From JAHTBL01 sp038532735 (lineage in GTDB: Bacteria; Pseudomonadota; Alphaproteobacteria; Rhodobacterales; Rhodobacteraceae): 64,000 nt of DNA. Of this stretch, positions 34,431 through 42,572 are shown one piece after another. A model generated the notes under the pieces. That model did not search any database, had not been told where the DNA came from, and worked only from the letters and a program-made list of their open reading frames with translations. Where the stretch lies: the NCBI GenBank assembly GCA_038532735.1, contig JBCBAC010000006.1, positions 1 through 64,000 of the forward strand. The letters run 5' to 3'. The number at the start of each line of letters is the position of its first letter. The first letter of the stretch is position 1. The position numbers and the translations under genes are program-made.

Positions 34431-34532
34431 AATATGGTGAGGTGGGTCAAGGTTTAACCCTACATCTGGCCGGTCAAACATGGATTTTGACGCGTGCTTT
34501 GGGCGTCGCGCTATATCTCGGGACGCAATTGC

Positions 34533-35492
34533 CTAGCCGCTATGATGCAGGATTTGCATCCAGACCGCTGTCTCATCGAAAAGCGCGTATTCGCGGCGCA
34601 GGCCCCACGGGCCGAACTCGGCGTGACAAATGCCCATGATGTGGACCTTCGCGCCCGTCGGTGCGCCGAAGCTGCCCCAACCGTCATGGGTGCCGTCAAG
34701 TGACCAGCGGATCGCCGCGCGGGGCGGCATCATCGGGTCTTCGCGCCCGATTTGGTGGTGGATTTCGAACTTTGCCGAAGGGAAGGCTGAGCGCAGTCCG
34801 AGCCAGAATTTGTCTGCAGCGGCCCAACCATGGGCCTTGACGGCGCCGGGGTAATGCACCGAAGAGGCGCGGTCATACTCAGACGGAATGACCGAGAATT
34901 CAGCCTCCATAATCCGGGTCAGCAGATTGGCGTAGGTTTCGCCCCATGCGTTGTCGTTACCTTTGCCCATGTAGGGACCGTCAACGTCAATCTCCGGGCG
35001 CATCGGATTGAAATCGCTCATGCTTTCCAGCTTTACCCGCGCCCAGTCCTTCGGGTCAAAGCCGAGTTGGCGCACGATGCCGCCATTGTCGCGGATCAGC
35101 CATTCATCGCTGATCATGTTGTCCTTAGCGTAGCAATCGGCGATGGCGCGGTAGGTGATCTGACGCCCGGTCGCCGCGCCAAATGCGCCATCCCCGCTAT
35201 GGGTCGCGGTGTTGATGATGCGGTGCGACGACAGCATCCCGGCCTCCGGATCGCCGGACCAGATGACGTCTTCGCCCATCAGCTGCCGGTCGGGAAACTC
35301 CACCAGCGTCGCCATCGTCGCGGCGGTCGAGGCGGGCTCCCCATGGGATATCCCGCCGGGCATGCGCACGATCACTTCGGGGTGGTAGTAGTCTTTCATA
35401 CGAGCGCCGAGGCCGCGGTCTTCCCAAATCTCTTGGGTAATCCCGAGGATATAGTCTGGGAAGTCTTTGAACCGATTGTTAAATCCGCGCAT
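34533..35492 (-). CDS. SnoaL-like (ester cyclase/NTF2-fold) protein A
   Basis: 319-aa protein that looks like two NTF2-like domains. Domain 1 (about 1-150) carries KDYYHPEVIVRMPGGISHGE and HRIINTATHSGDGAFGAATG; domain 2 (about 165-319) carries RIMEAEFSVIPSEYDRASSV, IHHQIGREDPMMPPRAAIRW and GTHDGWGSFGAPTGAKVHIM. The fold is used by polyketide cyclases and by dehydratases or isomerases. The start overlaps the stop of the LacI gene by 1 bp. Together with the 319-aa paralogue at 37.9 kb it belongs to the catabolic cluster. Confidence 0.78.
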   Translation of the reverse strand: MRGFNNRFKDFPDYILGITQEIWEDRGLGARMKDYYHPEVIVRMPGGISHGEPASTAATMATLVEFPDRQLMGEDVIWSGDPEAGMLSSHRIINTATHSGDGAFGAATGRQITYRAIADCYAKDNMISDEWLIRDNGGIVRQLGFDPKDWARVKLESMSDFNPMRPEIDVDGPYMGKGNDNAWGETYANLLTRIMEAEFSVIPSEYDRASSVHYPGAVKAHGWAAADKFWLGLRSAFPSAKFEIHHQIGREDPMMPPRAAIRWSLDGTHDGWGSFGAPTGAKVHIMGICHAEFGPWGLRREYALFDETAVWMQILHHSG

Positions 35493-36502
35493 TACGGGTC
35501 CTTTGGTTTGCGTGCGGACCCTCGGATCACGAGAGGTCCATCAATCTGAATCTTTTGCGGTGCAACGTTGCGGTCGGCCACTTGCGCCAGAAGCGTCTCG
35601 ACCGTTGCCTCCACCATTTGGTTGGAGGGCTGGCGCATCGTCGTGAGATCATAGGAGGGCCACGCAGCCATCGGCACATCATCATAGCCGATGATCGAGA
35701 TGTCCTCTGGAATTCTTATGCCCGCGCTGTGACGCAAGGCATCAATCACAGCGAAGGCCATATGATCATTGCCCACGAAAATCGCGTCAGGCTGGGCGGT
35801 CTTGACCATCTCAAGCGCCACCTCAGCCGCCACCTCGCGCTTGTATTTGCCATCAGCGATTGCGACCGGCTCAAGCCCGTGGGCGGCCAGCGCATCGACG
35901 AAGCCCGCCTGACGTTCCCGCCCGGTTGAAGAGCCTTCCCATCCGCTGATATGGGCGATGCGCTCATGCCCTCCGGCGACAAGGAAATCGGCAATCTTGC
36001 GCGCGCCGGCACGGTTGTCAGAGGTCACCTGGCTGAGGCGGCTGTCTTCTTGCCCGCGGTTGAACAGCACCACGGGAATGCCTGCGGCTTCGCAACGTTT
36101 GGTCAACTCATCCGACATTCCAACGGAGGCGGTGATGATGCCATCCACTTGATAATCAAGGAGTTCCCCGACAACGCGCTCCACATCCGTGCTTTGGCCC
36201 GACGCCATGAAGATCAGGATATGATAGCCCCGTTCCTGCAGCGCGTTTGAGAGGCGCTCCAGCGCGTCCGGGTAGAACTGATTGTCGAGATAGGCCACGA
36301 CAAGGCCGATGATTTTCGACTGCCCCGTGATGAGCGAACGCGCCAGCACATTGGGCCGGTAGCCCAGCGCCTCTGCCGCGTCGCGCACCTTTTTGACGGT
36401 CGACTTGCTGGCCGACGCTCCGGAAAAGACACGGCTGACCGCCGACTGGCTAACGCCCGCCTTGGCGGCCACATCCAGAGAGGTGATCTTGGGCTTGCCC
36501 AT
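35492..36502 (-). CDS. LacI-family transcriptional regulator
   Basis: 336-aa regulator. The amino-terminal helix-turn-helix is TSLDVAAKAGVSQSAVSRVF, followed by the hinge AAEALGYRPNVLARSL. The C-terminal half is a periplasmic-binding-protein-like ligand domain (IIGLVVAYLDNQFYPDALER through DISIIGYDDVPMAAWPSYDL). It lies one base after the SDR gene and overlaps the SnoaL gene, so it is part of the cluster it probably regulates. Two palindromes with the LacI-type core TGCA-N6-TGCA occur upstream of the SDR gene and of the HisD-like gene. Confidence 0.93.
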   Translation of the reverse strand: MGKPKITSLDVAAKAGVSQSAVSRVFSGASASKSTVKKVRDAAEALGYRPNVLARSLITGQSKIIGLVVAYLDNQFYPDALERLSNALQERGYHILIFMASGQSTDVERVVGELLDYQVDGIITASVGMSDELTKRCEAAGIPVVLFNRGQEDSRLSQVTSDNRAGARKIADFLVAGGHERIAHISGWEGSSTGRERQAGFVDALAAHGLEPVAIADGKYKREVAAEVALEMVKTAQPDAIFVGNDHMAFAVIDALRHSAGIRIPEDISIIGYDDVPMAAWPSYDLTTMRQPSNQMVEATVETLLAQVADRNVAPQKIQIDGPLVIRGSARKPKDP

Positions 36503-37261
36503 TCAGCCCGCCGTCCAGCCGCCGTCAATCAGGAGCGACGTGCCAGTGATCATCGCGCCCGCATCGGAGGCGAGGAACACGACCGCCCCCATGATGTCTT
36601 CCACCTCGCCGATGCGGGGCAGCTTGATCTTCTCATCGATCCAAGCCCGGCGTTCCGGGTCGGCAAAGGTGGCCTCTGTCAGCGGTGTCTTGATGAAGGT
36701 CGGGCAGATCGTGTTGACCCGGATATTCTCGGGGCCCCATTCGATCGCCATGGCTTTGGTCATCCCCTCAACCCCATGTTTCGTCGCGCAATAGACCGAA
36801 CGGTCGATGCCGCCCACATGGCCCATCTGGCTGGAGATTTGCAGGATCGCGCCGCCGCGCCCGATCATCTGTTTTGCCGCTGTCTGGGCAAGATGATAGG
36901 CCGCTTTGAGATTGATATTCACCACCGCATCAAAGTCGTCTTCCTGACTGTCCAGCGCGGGTCCGTGGCGCGCCATGCCTGCGGAATTACAAAGGATATC
37001 AATGGGGCCGAATTTACTGAAGGTCGCCTCCACCGCCGCGCGGTCGCCGACATCCAGCGGATGGCCCGTCGCTTTGAAACCTGCTGCATTGATGGCCTCC
37101 GCAGCCTCAGCCACCGTCTCCGCTCCGCGCGCGGCCACGATCACGTGCGCCCCGGCTTCTGCCAGTGCCATCGCGCAGCCCAGACCGATACCGCGCGATC
37201 CTCCGGGTACCAAAGCGGTGCGCCCATCAAGGCGGAAAGACGGGGTTTTGGGGAGGGTCAT
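36503..37261 (-). CDS. Short-chain dehydrogenase/reductase
   Basis: 252-aa classical SDR oxidoreductase. The NAD(P) motif is ALVPGGSRGIGLGCAMALAE, NSAG is in DILCNSAGMARHG, the catalytic triad is Ser (ILQISSQMG), Tyr and Lys (YCATKHGVEG), and the C-terminal IRVNTICPTFIKTPL is typical. It resembles gluconate 5-dehydrogenase or 3-oxoacyl reductase-like enzymes; substrate not determinable. A LacI-type operator lies 12 bp upstream of the start. Next gene downstream is the LacI regulator. Confidence 0.9.
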   Translation of the reverse strand: MTLPKTPSFRLDGRTALVPGGSRGIGLGCAMALAEAGAHVIVAARGAETVAEAAEAINAAGFKATGHPLDVGDRAAVEATFSKFGPIDILCNSAGMARHGPALDSQEDDFDAVVNINLKAAYHLAQTAAKQMIGRGGAILQISSQMGHVGGIDRSVYCATKHGVEGMTKAMAIEWGPENIRVNTICPTFIKTPLTEATFADPERRAWIDEKIKLPRIGEVEDIMGAVVFLASDAGAMITGTSLLIDGGWTAG

Positions 37262-37272
37262 GGATCAGTCCT

Positions 37273-37286
37273 TGCAAGCGATTGCA
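37273..37286. promoter_or_regulatory. LacI-type operator upstream of the SDR gene
   Basis: TGCAAGCGATTGCA: TGCAA/TTGCA arms around a central CG, the classic LacI/GalR operator form. It is 12 bp upstream of the SDR start codon, hence overlapping the translation and transcription initiation region. Confidence 0.65.
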
Positions 37287-37304
37287 CGCAGGTTAGCGGG
37301 GTGG

Positions 37305-37937
37305 TTACGGGTATTCAATGCCGCGAAAGGGCGGAAAATCGGCGTAGCGTTTCTGACGTTTGGCGGGCGGTTCATGGGGCGCGGCGCCGGCGGCCAGCAG
37401 CTTTCCTTTCGGCGCGATATAGCTGGAGATTGTGCGGTTCGGCACCTCTCGCCAGCTCAGGTTGAACCCCGCCAGTTTCGGGAAAAACCATATGTCTGAA
37501 TAGGGCAGATGGTCATGGATCCACCACGCCAAATCGCGCCAATCGCGCCCCTGATCGTAGCGGTCGGCAAACCACGGGATGACCAGCGACGTGCCCGCCC
37601 CTATCACGCCGTCATCCAGCCGATCCCAAATATGATGACCGTAATTTGCATCATTGCGCGCGCAGTTGAGGTTGTTGGCATTGCCATAGGCATTCAACTC
37701 GCAAGACCTGAACCCGGACCGGATCGCGATACGGCCAAAGGTTTCCTGCAACGGGTCGAGAAGCATTTCGCACAGCTTGCGGCCGGCCTTGATCGCAAGG
37801 TCTGGATCATCGGGGACGTTTTGGATCTGATGGATATTGCCGATCTCGGAATAGAGAAAATCGCGCATGTAGAAATGCTTGGACAGGCGGACGCGGCCGA
37901 GATCCTCAAGACCGCGCATGGAGCGGGGGCGTTTCAT
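37305..37937 (-). CDS. M15 peptidase-like protein, assignment tentative
   Basis: 210-aa protein. LSKHFYMRDFLYSEIGNIHQ opens it, and FGRIAIRSGFRSCELNAYGN resembles the SGYRSP core of M15/VanY D,D-peptidases. The segment YGHHIWDRL and the later AWWIHDHLPYSDIWFFP could supply metal-binding His/Asp residues. The overall pattern supports an M15-like fold, but catalytic residues are not all certain. The start MKRPRSMRGL overlaps the upstream SnoaL gene's stop by 4 bp, linking it to the catabolic cluster. A peptidase role is odd in that setting. Confidence 0.6.
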   Translation of the reverse strand: MKRPRSMRGLEDLGRVRLSKHFYMRDFLYSEIGNIHQIQNVPDDPDLAIKAGRKLCEMLLDPLQETFGRIAIRSGFRSCELNAYGNANNLNCARNDANYGHHIWDRLDDGVIGAGTSLVIPWFADRYDQGRDWRDLAWWIHDHLPYSDIWFFPKLAGFNLSWREVPNRTISSYIAPKGKLLAAGAAPHEPPAKRQKRYADFPPFRGIEYP

Positions 37938-38893
37938 GCCAGTTGCCGCATCCGGGCCAGCACATCGACGCCCAGTTGGTGCCATGCATGGAGCAGGTCC
38001 ACCAGCACCCAGTTCTCGGCGATCTTGCCGCCCTCGACGCGCCAGAAATCGAGGCTGCGCATGGTCAGTTTCTGGCCCGATGGGGCGATACCCAACCAAC
38101 CATCGCCCGTCATCGTCATGCGCATGCCGGGCCAGGCTGTGAAGCCAACATAATTGCCTTGGGCGAAGAAAAAGCGGTTCTCCTCGATACCGCCGCGATC
38201 GGGCATGGCGTTCAGAAACGGGATCTGGTGATGGTCGCGAAACCCTCTGATACCCCGGCAGGTGCCAATCCCCGAGGGGCCGTACCAAGAGGCGTTCTCG
38301 TGCCAATACTCTGGCAAGCGCATGGCCGCTTCGCCCTCGCGGTTGTTGCCCAGCGCGAGCAGCATATCCCCCACGATCTGAAGCGCGCGGGCGCCATCAC
38401 CTTCGACGCGCAAACCATCCTGCGTCGCAGGTCCCGGCACATGCCATTCGCGGCCCAGCGACGGGCCCATCGGCCACGCACCCGCCTGCATCATCAATTC
38501 GGGGATGTCCCACAGCGCCTGCATTTCGGCGATGCGGCCATCTTTGATCCGGTAGAACTCGTGATAGCGCATCGCCGCCATCCGGCGCGTGGGCGGGATG
38601 TCGAGAAACGGTGCGCTGAACGTGCCGCAATAATAGCCGCAGACGCCCACCCAAAGCTGGTTATGGCCGTCGACGCTTTCCATCAGAATCGTATTGCGCC
38701 GCTCCAGATCGGGGAACGCTTCACCAAGCTGCGCAAGCGGGCCGTGGAAATAGCCTTCGACCGTCAGCGTCTCAAAAGGATGGGCCAGATGGACCTCCGC
38801 CCCCTCTGCAAACGCAGCCGCATCGCGCCGCCCCGCTATAAGCTCTTTGACCACGTCCCGACCGTCCACGCGCCGCTCCTTCATCTTGGCCAT
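37934..38893 (-). CDS. SnoaL-like (ester cyclase/NTF2-fold) protein B
   Basis: 319-aa protein with two NTF2-like halves, the same length as protein A at 34.5 kb. Typical segments are AEGAEVHLAHPFETLTVEGY, MRYHEFYRIKDGRIAEMQAL, PEYWHENASWYGPSGIGT then CRGIRGFRDHHQIPF, and LDFWRVEGGKIAENWVLVDL. It could act as a cyclase, isomerase or dehydratase. The start used (MAKMKERRVDG) falls in dispersed repeat R3; a second ATG three codons on (38884, MKERRV) is equally plausible. The gene lies between the HisD-like dehydrogenase and the M15-like gene. Confidence 0.78.
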   Translation of the reverse strand: MAKMKERRVDGRDVVKELIAGRRDAAAFAEGAEVHLAHPFETLTVEGYFHGPLAQLGEAFPDLERRNTILMESVDGHNQLWVGVCGYYCGTFSAPFLDIPPTRRMAAMRYHEFYRIKDGRIAEMQALWDIPELMMQAGAWPMGPSLGREWHVPGPATQDGLRVEGDGARALQIVGDMLLALGNNREGEAAMRLPEYWHENASWYGPSGIGTCRGIRGFRDHHQIPFLNAMPDRGGIEENRFFFAQGNYVGFTAWPGMRMTMTGDGWLGIAPSGQKLTMRSLDFWRVEGGKIAENWVLVDLLHAWHQLGVDVLARMRQLA

Positions 38894-38911
38894 AAAACTC
38901 CCGCCGGAGGC
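38879..38911 (-). repeat. Dispersed intergenic repeat, copy R3 (contains a start codon)
   Basis: On the minus strand GCCTCCGGCGGGAGTTTT is followed by ATGGCCAAGATGAAG. The ATG at 38893 is the start of SnoaL-like protein B, so the repeat supplies MAKMK. Confidence 0.65.
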
Positions 38912-38933
38912 TCCCGCCCCCGACAAAAGCGCC

Positions 38934-40259
38934 CTACTCTGCCGCGTCGCGATAGGGGGCCGCTTCGCCGTAAGGGACGTTCAGCCCACCATAGCGACGC
39001 ACGCGAACGTTGCATTGCTCGGCATGGCCCACAAAGCCTTCCAGCATACATAGACGCGAGCCATATTCGCCGACGAGCGTTGCGGCCTCGTCCGTGGTCA
39101 CTTTCTGGTAGCTGTGGGTCTTGATGAACTTGCCGACCCAAAGCCCGCCGGTATAGCGACCCGCCTTCTTCGTGGGCAGGGTGTGGTTGGTGCCGATCAC
39201 CTTGTCTCCATTGGCCACATTGGTGCGCGGACCAAGGAAGAGCGCGCCGTAATTGGTCATGTTCTGCAGGAACCAGTCGTCCCGGTCGGTCATCACCTGA
39301 ACATGTTCGGAGGCGACGTCTTCAGAAACGGCGAGCATATCGTCATAGTCATCGCAGAGGATGATCTCGCCATACTCTTCCCAACTCACACGCGCGGTCT
39401 CAGCGGTGGGCAGAATGCCCAGAATACGCTCGATCTCGGCCATTGTGTCCTCGGCGAGCTTGCTGGAGTTGGTAATGAGAACGGCGGGCGAGTTATAGCC
39501 GTGTTCGGCCTGCCCCAGCAGATCGGTGGCAACCATTTCGCCGTCTACGGTGTCGTCCGCGATCACGCAGGTCTCGGTGGGGCCCGCGAAGAGGTCAATG
39601 CCGACGCGGCCGAACAACTGGCGCTTGGCTTCGGCCACAAAGGCGTTACCGGGGCCGACCAGCATGTCGACGGGCTTGATGCTCTCAGTGCCCAGCGCCA
39701 TCGCACCCACGGCCTGCACGCCGCCCAGAACCAGAATTTCGTCCGCGCCGCCTTCTTTCATGGCGGCAACGATGGCGGGGTGCGGCTCTCCATTAACTGG
39801 CGGGGCGGAGGCGACGACGCGCGGCACGCCAGCCACTTTCGCCGTCAGAACCGACATGTGTGCAGAAGCGACCATCGGGAACTTGCCACCGGGCACGTAG
39901 CAGCCGACGGAGTTCACAGGGATGTTGCGGTGGCCGAGGATCACGCCCGGCATCGTCTCGACCTCGACGTCTTTCATCGAGTCGCGCTGGACCTGCGCGA
40001 AGGCGCGTATCTGGTCTTGCGCGAAGCGGATGTCGTCCATCTCGCGGGTAGAGACCTTTTGCATCGCCGCTTCAATCTCGGAATCGCTCAGCCGGAACGC
40101 CTCGGGCGTGTAGCCGTCAAACTTGGTCGACAGATCGCGCACGGCCGCATCGCCGCGGGTTTCGATGTCTTTCAGGATACCTTCGACGGTCGCGCGCACT
40201 TTCGCATCATCATCTGCGCGCTCATCAGCAGGTTTGCCGCGCTTGAGGTATTCGGCCAT
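38934..40259 (-). CDS. HisD-family dehydrogenase (histidinol dehydrogenase paralogue, HpsN-like)
   Basis: 441-aa zinc/NAD-dependent alcohol dehydrogenase of the histidinol dehydrogenase family, which oxidises an alcohol to an acid in two steps. Conserved blocks: GCYVPGGKFPMVASAHM, LVGPGNAFVAEAKRQLFGRV, GIDLFAGPTETCVIAD, QAEHGYNSP (Gln and His zinc ligands), ASEHVQVMT (Glu-His base), GDKVIGTNHTLPT and EGFVGHAEQC. All four zinc-ligand positions of HisD appear retained. No other his genes are near, and the family includes sulfopropanediol 3-dehydrogenase (HpsN). Context with a GPH-family importer, an SDR and LacI argues for catabolism of a hydroxylated compound. Confidence 0.85.
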   Translation of the reverse strand: MAEYLKRGKPADERADDDAKVRATVEGILKDIETRGDAAVRDLSTKFDGYTPEAFRLSDSEIEAAMQKVSTREMDDIRFAQDQIRAFAQVQRDSMKDVEVETMPGVILGHRNIPVNSVGCYVPGGKFPMVASAHMSVLTAKVAGVPRVVASAPPVNGEPHPAIVAAMKEGGADEILVLGGVQAVGAMALGTESIKPVDMLVGPGNAFVAEAKRQLFGRVGIDLFAGPTETCVIADDTVDGEMVATDLLGQAEHGYNSPAVLITNSSKLAEDTMAEIERILGILPTAETARVSWEEYGEIILCDDYDDMLAVSEDVASEHVQVMTDRDDWFLQNMTNYGALFLGPRTNVANGDKVIGTNHTLPTKKAGRYTGGLWVGKFIKTHSYQKVTTDEAATLVGEYGSRLCMLEGFVGHAEQCNVRVRRYGGLNVPYGEAAPYRDAAE

Positions 40260-40318
40260 GGTCTCTCTCCCCTATGAGGTGACGTTTGGCCGGTAAGATA
40301 ACGGAACGGGCGCGGTGC

Positions 40319-41677
40319 TCAACTGATTTTTGCATACGCTTGCAATTTTTTTAACGACGGGCGGTAAATGCCCCAAAGTCCTGCGATAGCCAGCGCTAGG
40401 ATTGCAGCAGGCAGTAGCGACATGCAGAGGCGCAGAACGCTCAGCGCCGTATCGCTTTGCACGGTCACGCCTTGGGTCGTCTCCACCCAGCCAAACGCGC
40501 CCAAGATCAGGCCAAGCAGCAGCGGGGCGAGCGCGTTGGCGACCTTCTGCCCGAAAAGCCAGAGGGCCGAGAACGCGCCTTCGATGGCCTCCCCTGTCTC
40601 CGCACGGGTCACATCCATCAGGTCGGGATAGATCGCCCAAGGGATTTGCTGATAGGCCCCGTTGGTCATGCCCGCGAGGACAAACATGCCGAACATTGCG
40701 GTGACGTTGGCGGAAGGCAGCACCGCATACATCCCGAAGAGAAGTGCGATGTAGAGAGCGAGGCCAAGGATCAAGGCGTTCAGCTTGCCGAGTCTGGCCG
40801 ACAGGATCACCCAGACGGCTTGGCTGAGGATCGAGCCGATCACGAAAGCGGCGAACATCAGAGAGAGCGTGCCAAGGGCTTGTGCCGCGCCTGAAAGTGG
40901 CGTGTCGCCGGTGTCATTGATTAGGTAGAGCGCGGCGAAAGGCAGCCCTGCAGTCAGGAGTGCGACGGCAAGGGTCATCACGCCATAGAGGATCGCGAGG
41001 ATCGTGAACGGACGGTTGGCCACGACCAGTTTAAGCATCGGCAGGAAGGCTGCGGTCGATGGCGTTTCGATCCGCGGCGCTTTGCGGGTCGCAAAAATCG
41101 ACAACCAGATCGCGCCAACGATCAGGGGGGAGACGGCAAGGGCCGCCCGCACAAAGCCTTCGCGGGCGTCGCCTGCAAGGATCGGGATCAGCGCGCCACC
41201 GATCAGGATGCCTAGGGAGGCAAAGCCCATGCGGAAGCCGGTCATGGCTGAGCGTTCTCGCGGGTCTTGGGTGATCTCTCCGGCCATGGCGCCGTAGGGG
41301 ATCGCGACCATCGTGAAGCCGATTGTGGCGAGGACGAAGAACCCCGTGACCCATGCGAGATTGCCGAGCGTCGAGAAGCCGAGCGGCACCGCGAAGAGGC
41401 CCACCATGCCCAGCGCGAGGATCAGCGCACCCATCGCCATCCATGGCGCGCGACGGCCAAAGCGGGTTTGGGTGCGGTCGGACAGGTAGCCGATCAGCGG
41501 GTCGGTGATGATGTCGAATAAGAGGACCGCTGTGGTGACCGCCCCGGCCAATTCAATGGGCACACCAAGATAGTTGGTCAGGAATGCCAGCACCAGCAGC
41601 TGCTTGACGACGACAAAGACGACGACGCCCATATCGGCCAGACCCCAGCCTGCTTTCTGGGTGAGTGATAGTGCCAT
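40319..41677 (-). CDS. GPH-family (glycoside-pentoside-hexuronide:cation) symporter
   Basis: 452-aa MFS-related inner-membrane importer with about twelve hydrophobic segments. The GPH signature is FDIITDPLIGYLSDRTQTRF then GRRAPWMAMGA, and PYGAMAGEITQDPRERSAM appears near residue 125. Family members import sugars and sugar acids with Na+ or H+. It is probably the uptake step of the cluster. Its last codons contain a LacI-type operator (40331-40344) that would control the HisD-like gene. Confidence 0.88.
   Translation of the reverse strand: MALSLTQKAGWGLADMGVVVFVVVKQLLVLAFLTNYLGVPIELAGAVTTAVLLFDIITDPLIGYLSDRTQTRFGRRAPWMAMGALILALGMVGLFAVPLGFSTLGNLAWVTGFFVLATIGFTMVAIPYGAMAGEITQDPRERSAMTGFRMGFASLGILIGGALIPILAGDAREGFVRAALAVSPLIVGAIWLSIFATRKAPRIETPSTAAFLPMLKLVVANRPFTILAILYGVMTLAVALLTAGLPFAALYLINDTGDTPLSGAAQALGTLSLMFAAFVIGSILSQAVWVILSARLGKLNALILGLALYIALLFGMYAVLPSANVTAMFGMFVLAGMTNGAYQQIPWAIYPDLMDVTRAETGEAIEGAFSALWLFGQKVANALAPLLLGLILGAFGWVETTQGVTVQSDTALSVLRLCMSLLPAAILALAIAGLWGIYRPSLKKLQAYAKIS
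40331..40344. promoter_or_regulatory. LacI-type operator upstream of the HisD-like gene
   Basis: TGCATACGCTTGCA: TGCA arms around a central CG, within the 3' end of the symporter gene and 72 bp upstream of the HisD-like start. It matches the site at 37273 in 11 of 14 positions. Confidence 0.55.
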
Positions 41678-41720
41678 GTCCCCTCCGTTTTGCGCGGACG
41701 CTAAGCGGGAAAGGCGCGGG

Positions 41721-42476
41721 TCACATAGCGATACGCTGCGTCACCTCATCAATCGCGGTTTCGATGATCTCCAGGCATTCAGGGTCGGAGAAGCTGTGAT
41801 CCTTGTCTTTGACGAGGGTCAGGCGGATGTCGTCGCAGGTCACATGGTCCAGAAGGCGCAGCGCGGTTTCGGTTGTCACGGCGTTGTCTGCGGTGCCTTG
41901 CAGGCAGCGCACAGGGAAGGGCAGCGCAAGCGGGCTGCGAAGGACGAGGTTTTCGCGCCCCTCTTCGATGAGGCGCTTGGTGATGATGTAGGGCTCGCCG
42001 TATTCCGAGGGCAGCGCGACCTGCCCTTCCGTTTCAAGCATGGCGCGCTGACCCTCGTCGAACCCTGCCCAGAAGCCGTCTTCGGTGAAATCAGGGGCTG
42101 CGGCGATGGTCACAAGGCCCGCGACTTTCTGTGGCATCGCGCGCGCGGTGAGTAGCGAAATCCAGCCCCCCATGGAGGAACCGACCAGCACTTGCGGGCC
42201 ATCGGTCAGCTGGGAGATTGCGGCTTGCGCATCCGCAGCCCAGTCGCCGATGCACCCTTCTGTGAAAGCGCCGTCGCTTTCGCCGTGCCCGGAATAGTCG
42301 AAGCGTAGATAGGCGCGGTTTTGCGCGCGGCACCACGCCTCCAGATGGGTGGCTTTGGAGCCTTCCATGTCGGATTTGAACCCGCCCAGAAAGACAACGC
42401 CCGGCCCCGTCCCGTCACTGCGGTGATAGGCGATGCGGCGACCCGATTCGGTGGTCAGGAAAGATGGGTTGGGCAT
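41721..42476 (-). CDS. Alpha/beta hydrolase
   Basis: 251-aa alpha/beta-hydrolase without signal peptide. The nucleophile elbow is VLVGSSMGGWISLLTA, with the strand motif GPGVVFLGGFKSDMEG then YLRFDYSGHGESDGAF. The acid/His residues are in VRCLQGTADNAVTTETALR and KDKDHSFSDPE. It resembles small esterases or palmitoyl-protein thioesterase ABHD10-like enzymes. It is divergent from the ArsR-SRPBCC gene across about 96 bp that contain a large palindrome. Confidence 0.86.
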   Translation of the reverse strand: MPNPSFLTTESGRRIAYHRSDGTGPGVVFLGGFKSDMEGSKATHLEAWCRAQNRAYLRFDYSGHGESDGAFTEGCIGDWAADAQAAISQLTDGPQVLVGSSMGGWISLLTARAMPQKVAGLVTIAAAPDFTEDGFWAGFDEGQRAMLETEGQVALPSEYGEPYIITKRLIEEGRENLVLRSPLALPFPVRCLQGTADNAVTTETALRLLDHVTCDDIRLTLVKDKDHSFSDPECLEIIETAIDEVTQRIAM

Positions 42477-42527
42477 GGTGTCCTCCGATTTGGTGCAGTA
42501 AAAACAGCGGTTTGAGCTGATTTACAA

Positions 42528-42559
42528 GTTACTCTATTGTCACGTGACTATTTAGTAAC
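42528..42559. promoter_or_regulatory. 32-bp palindromic operator between divergent genes
   Basis: GTTACT (42528-42533) and AGTAAC (42554-42559) are outer arms; CACGTG (42541-42546) is the exact centre. About 26 of 32 positions are symmetric. It lies between an alpha/beta hydrolase gene and an ArsR-type regulator gene, the usual place for autoregulation. Confidence 0.6.
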
Positions 42560-42572
42560 CTATAGTCTTTCC

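Noticed and set aside
38934..40259. Histidine biosynthesis histidinol dehydrogenase (hisD)
   Set aside because: No other his genes adjoin, and the context is a LacI-regulated catabolic cluster; a paralogue is more likely.
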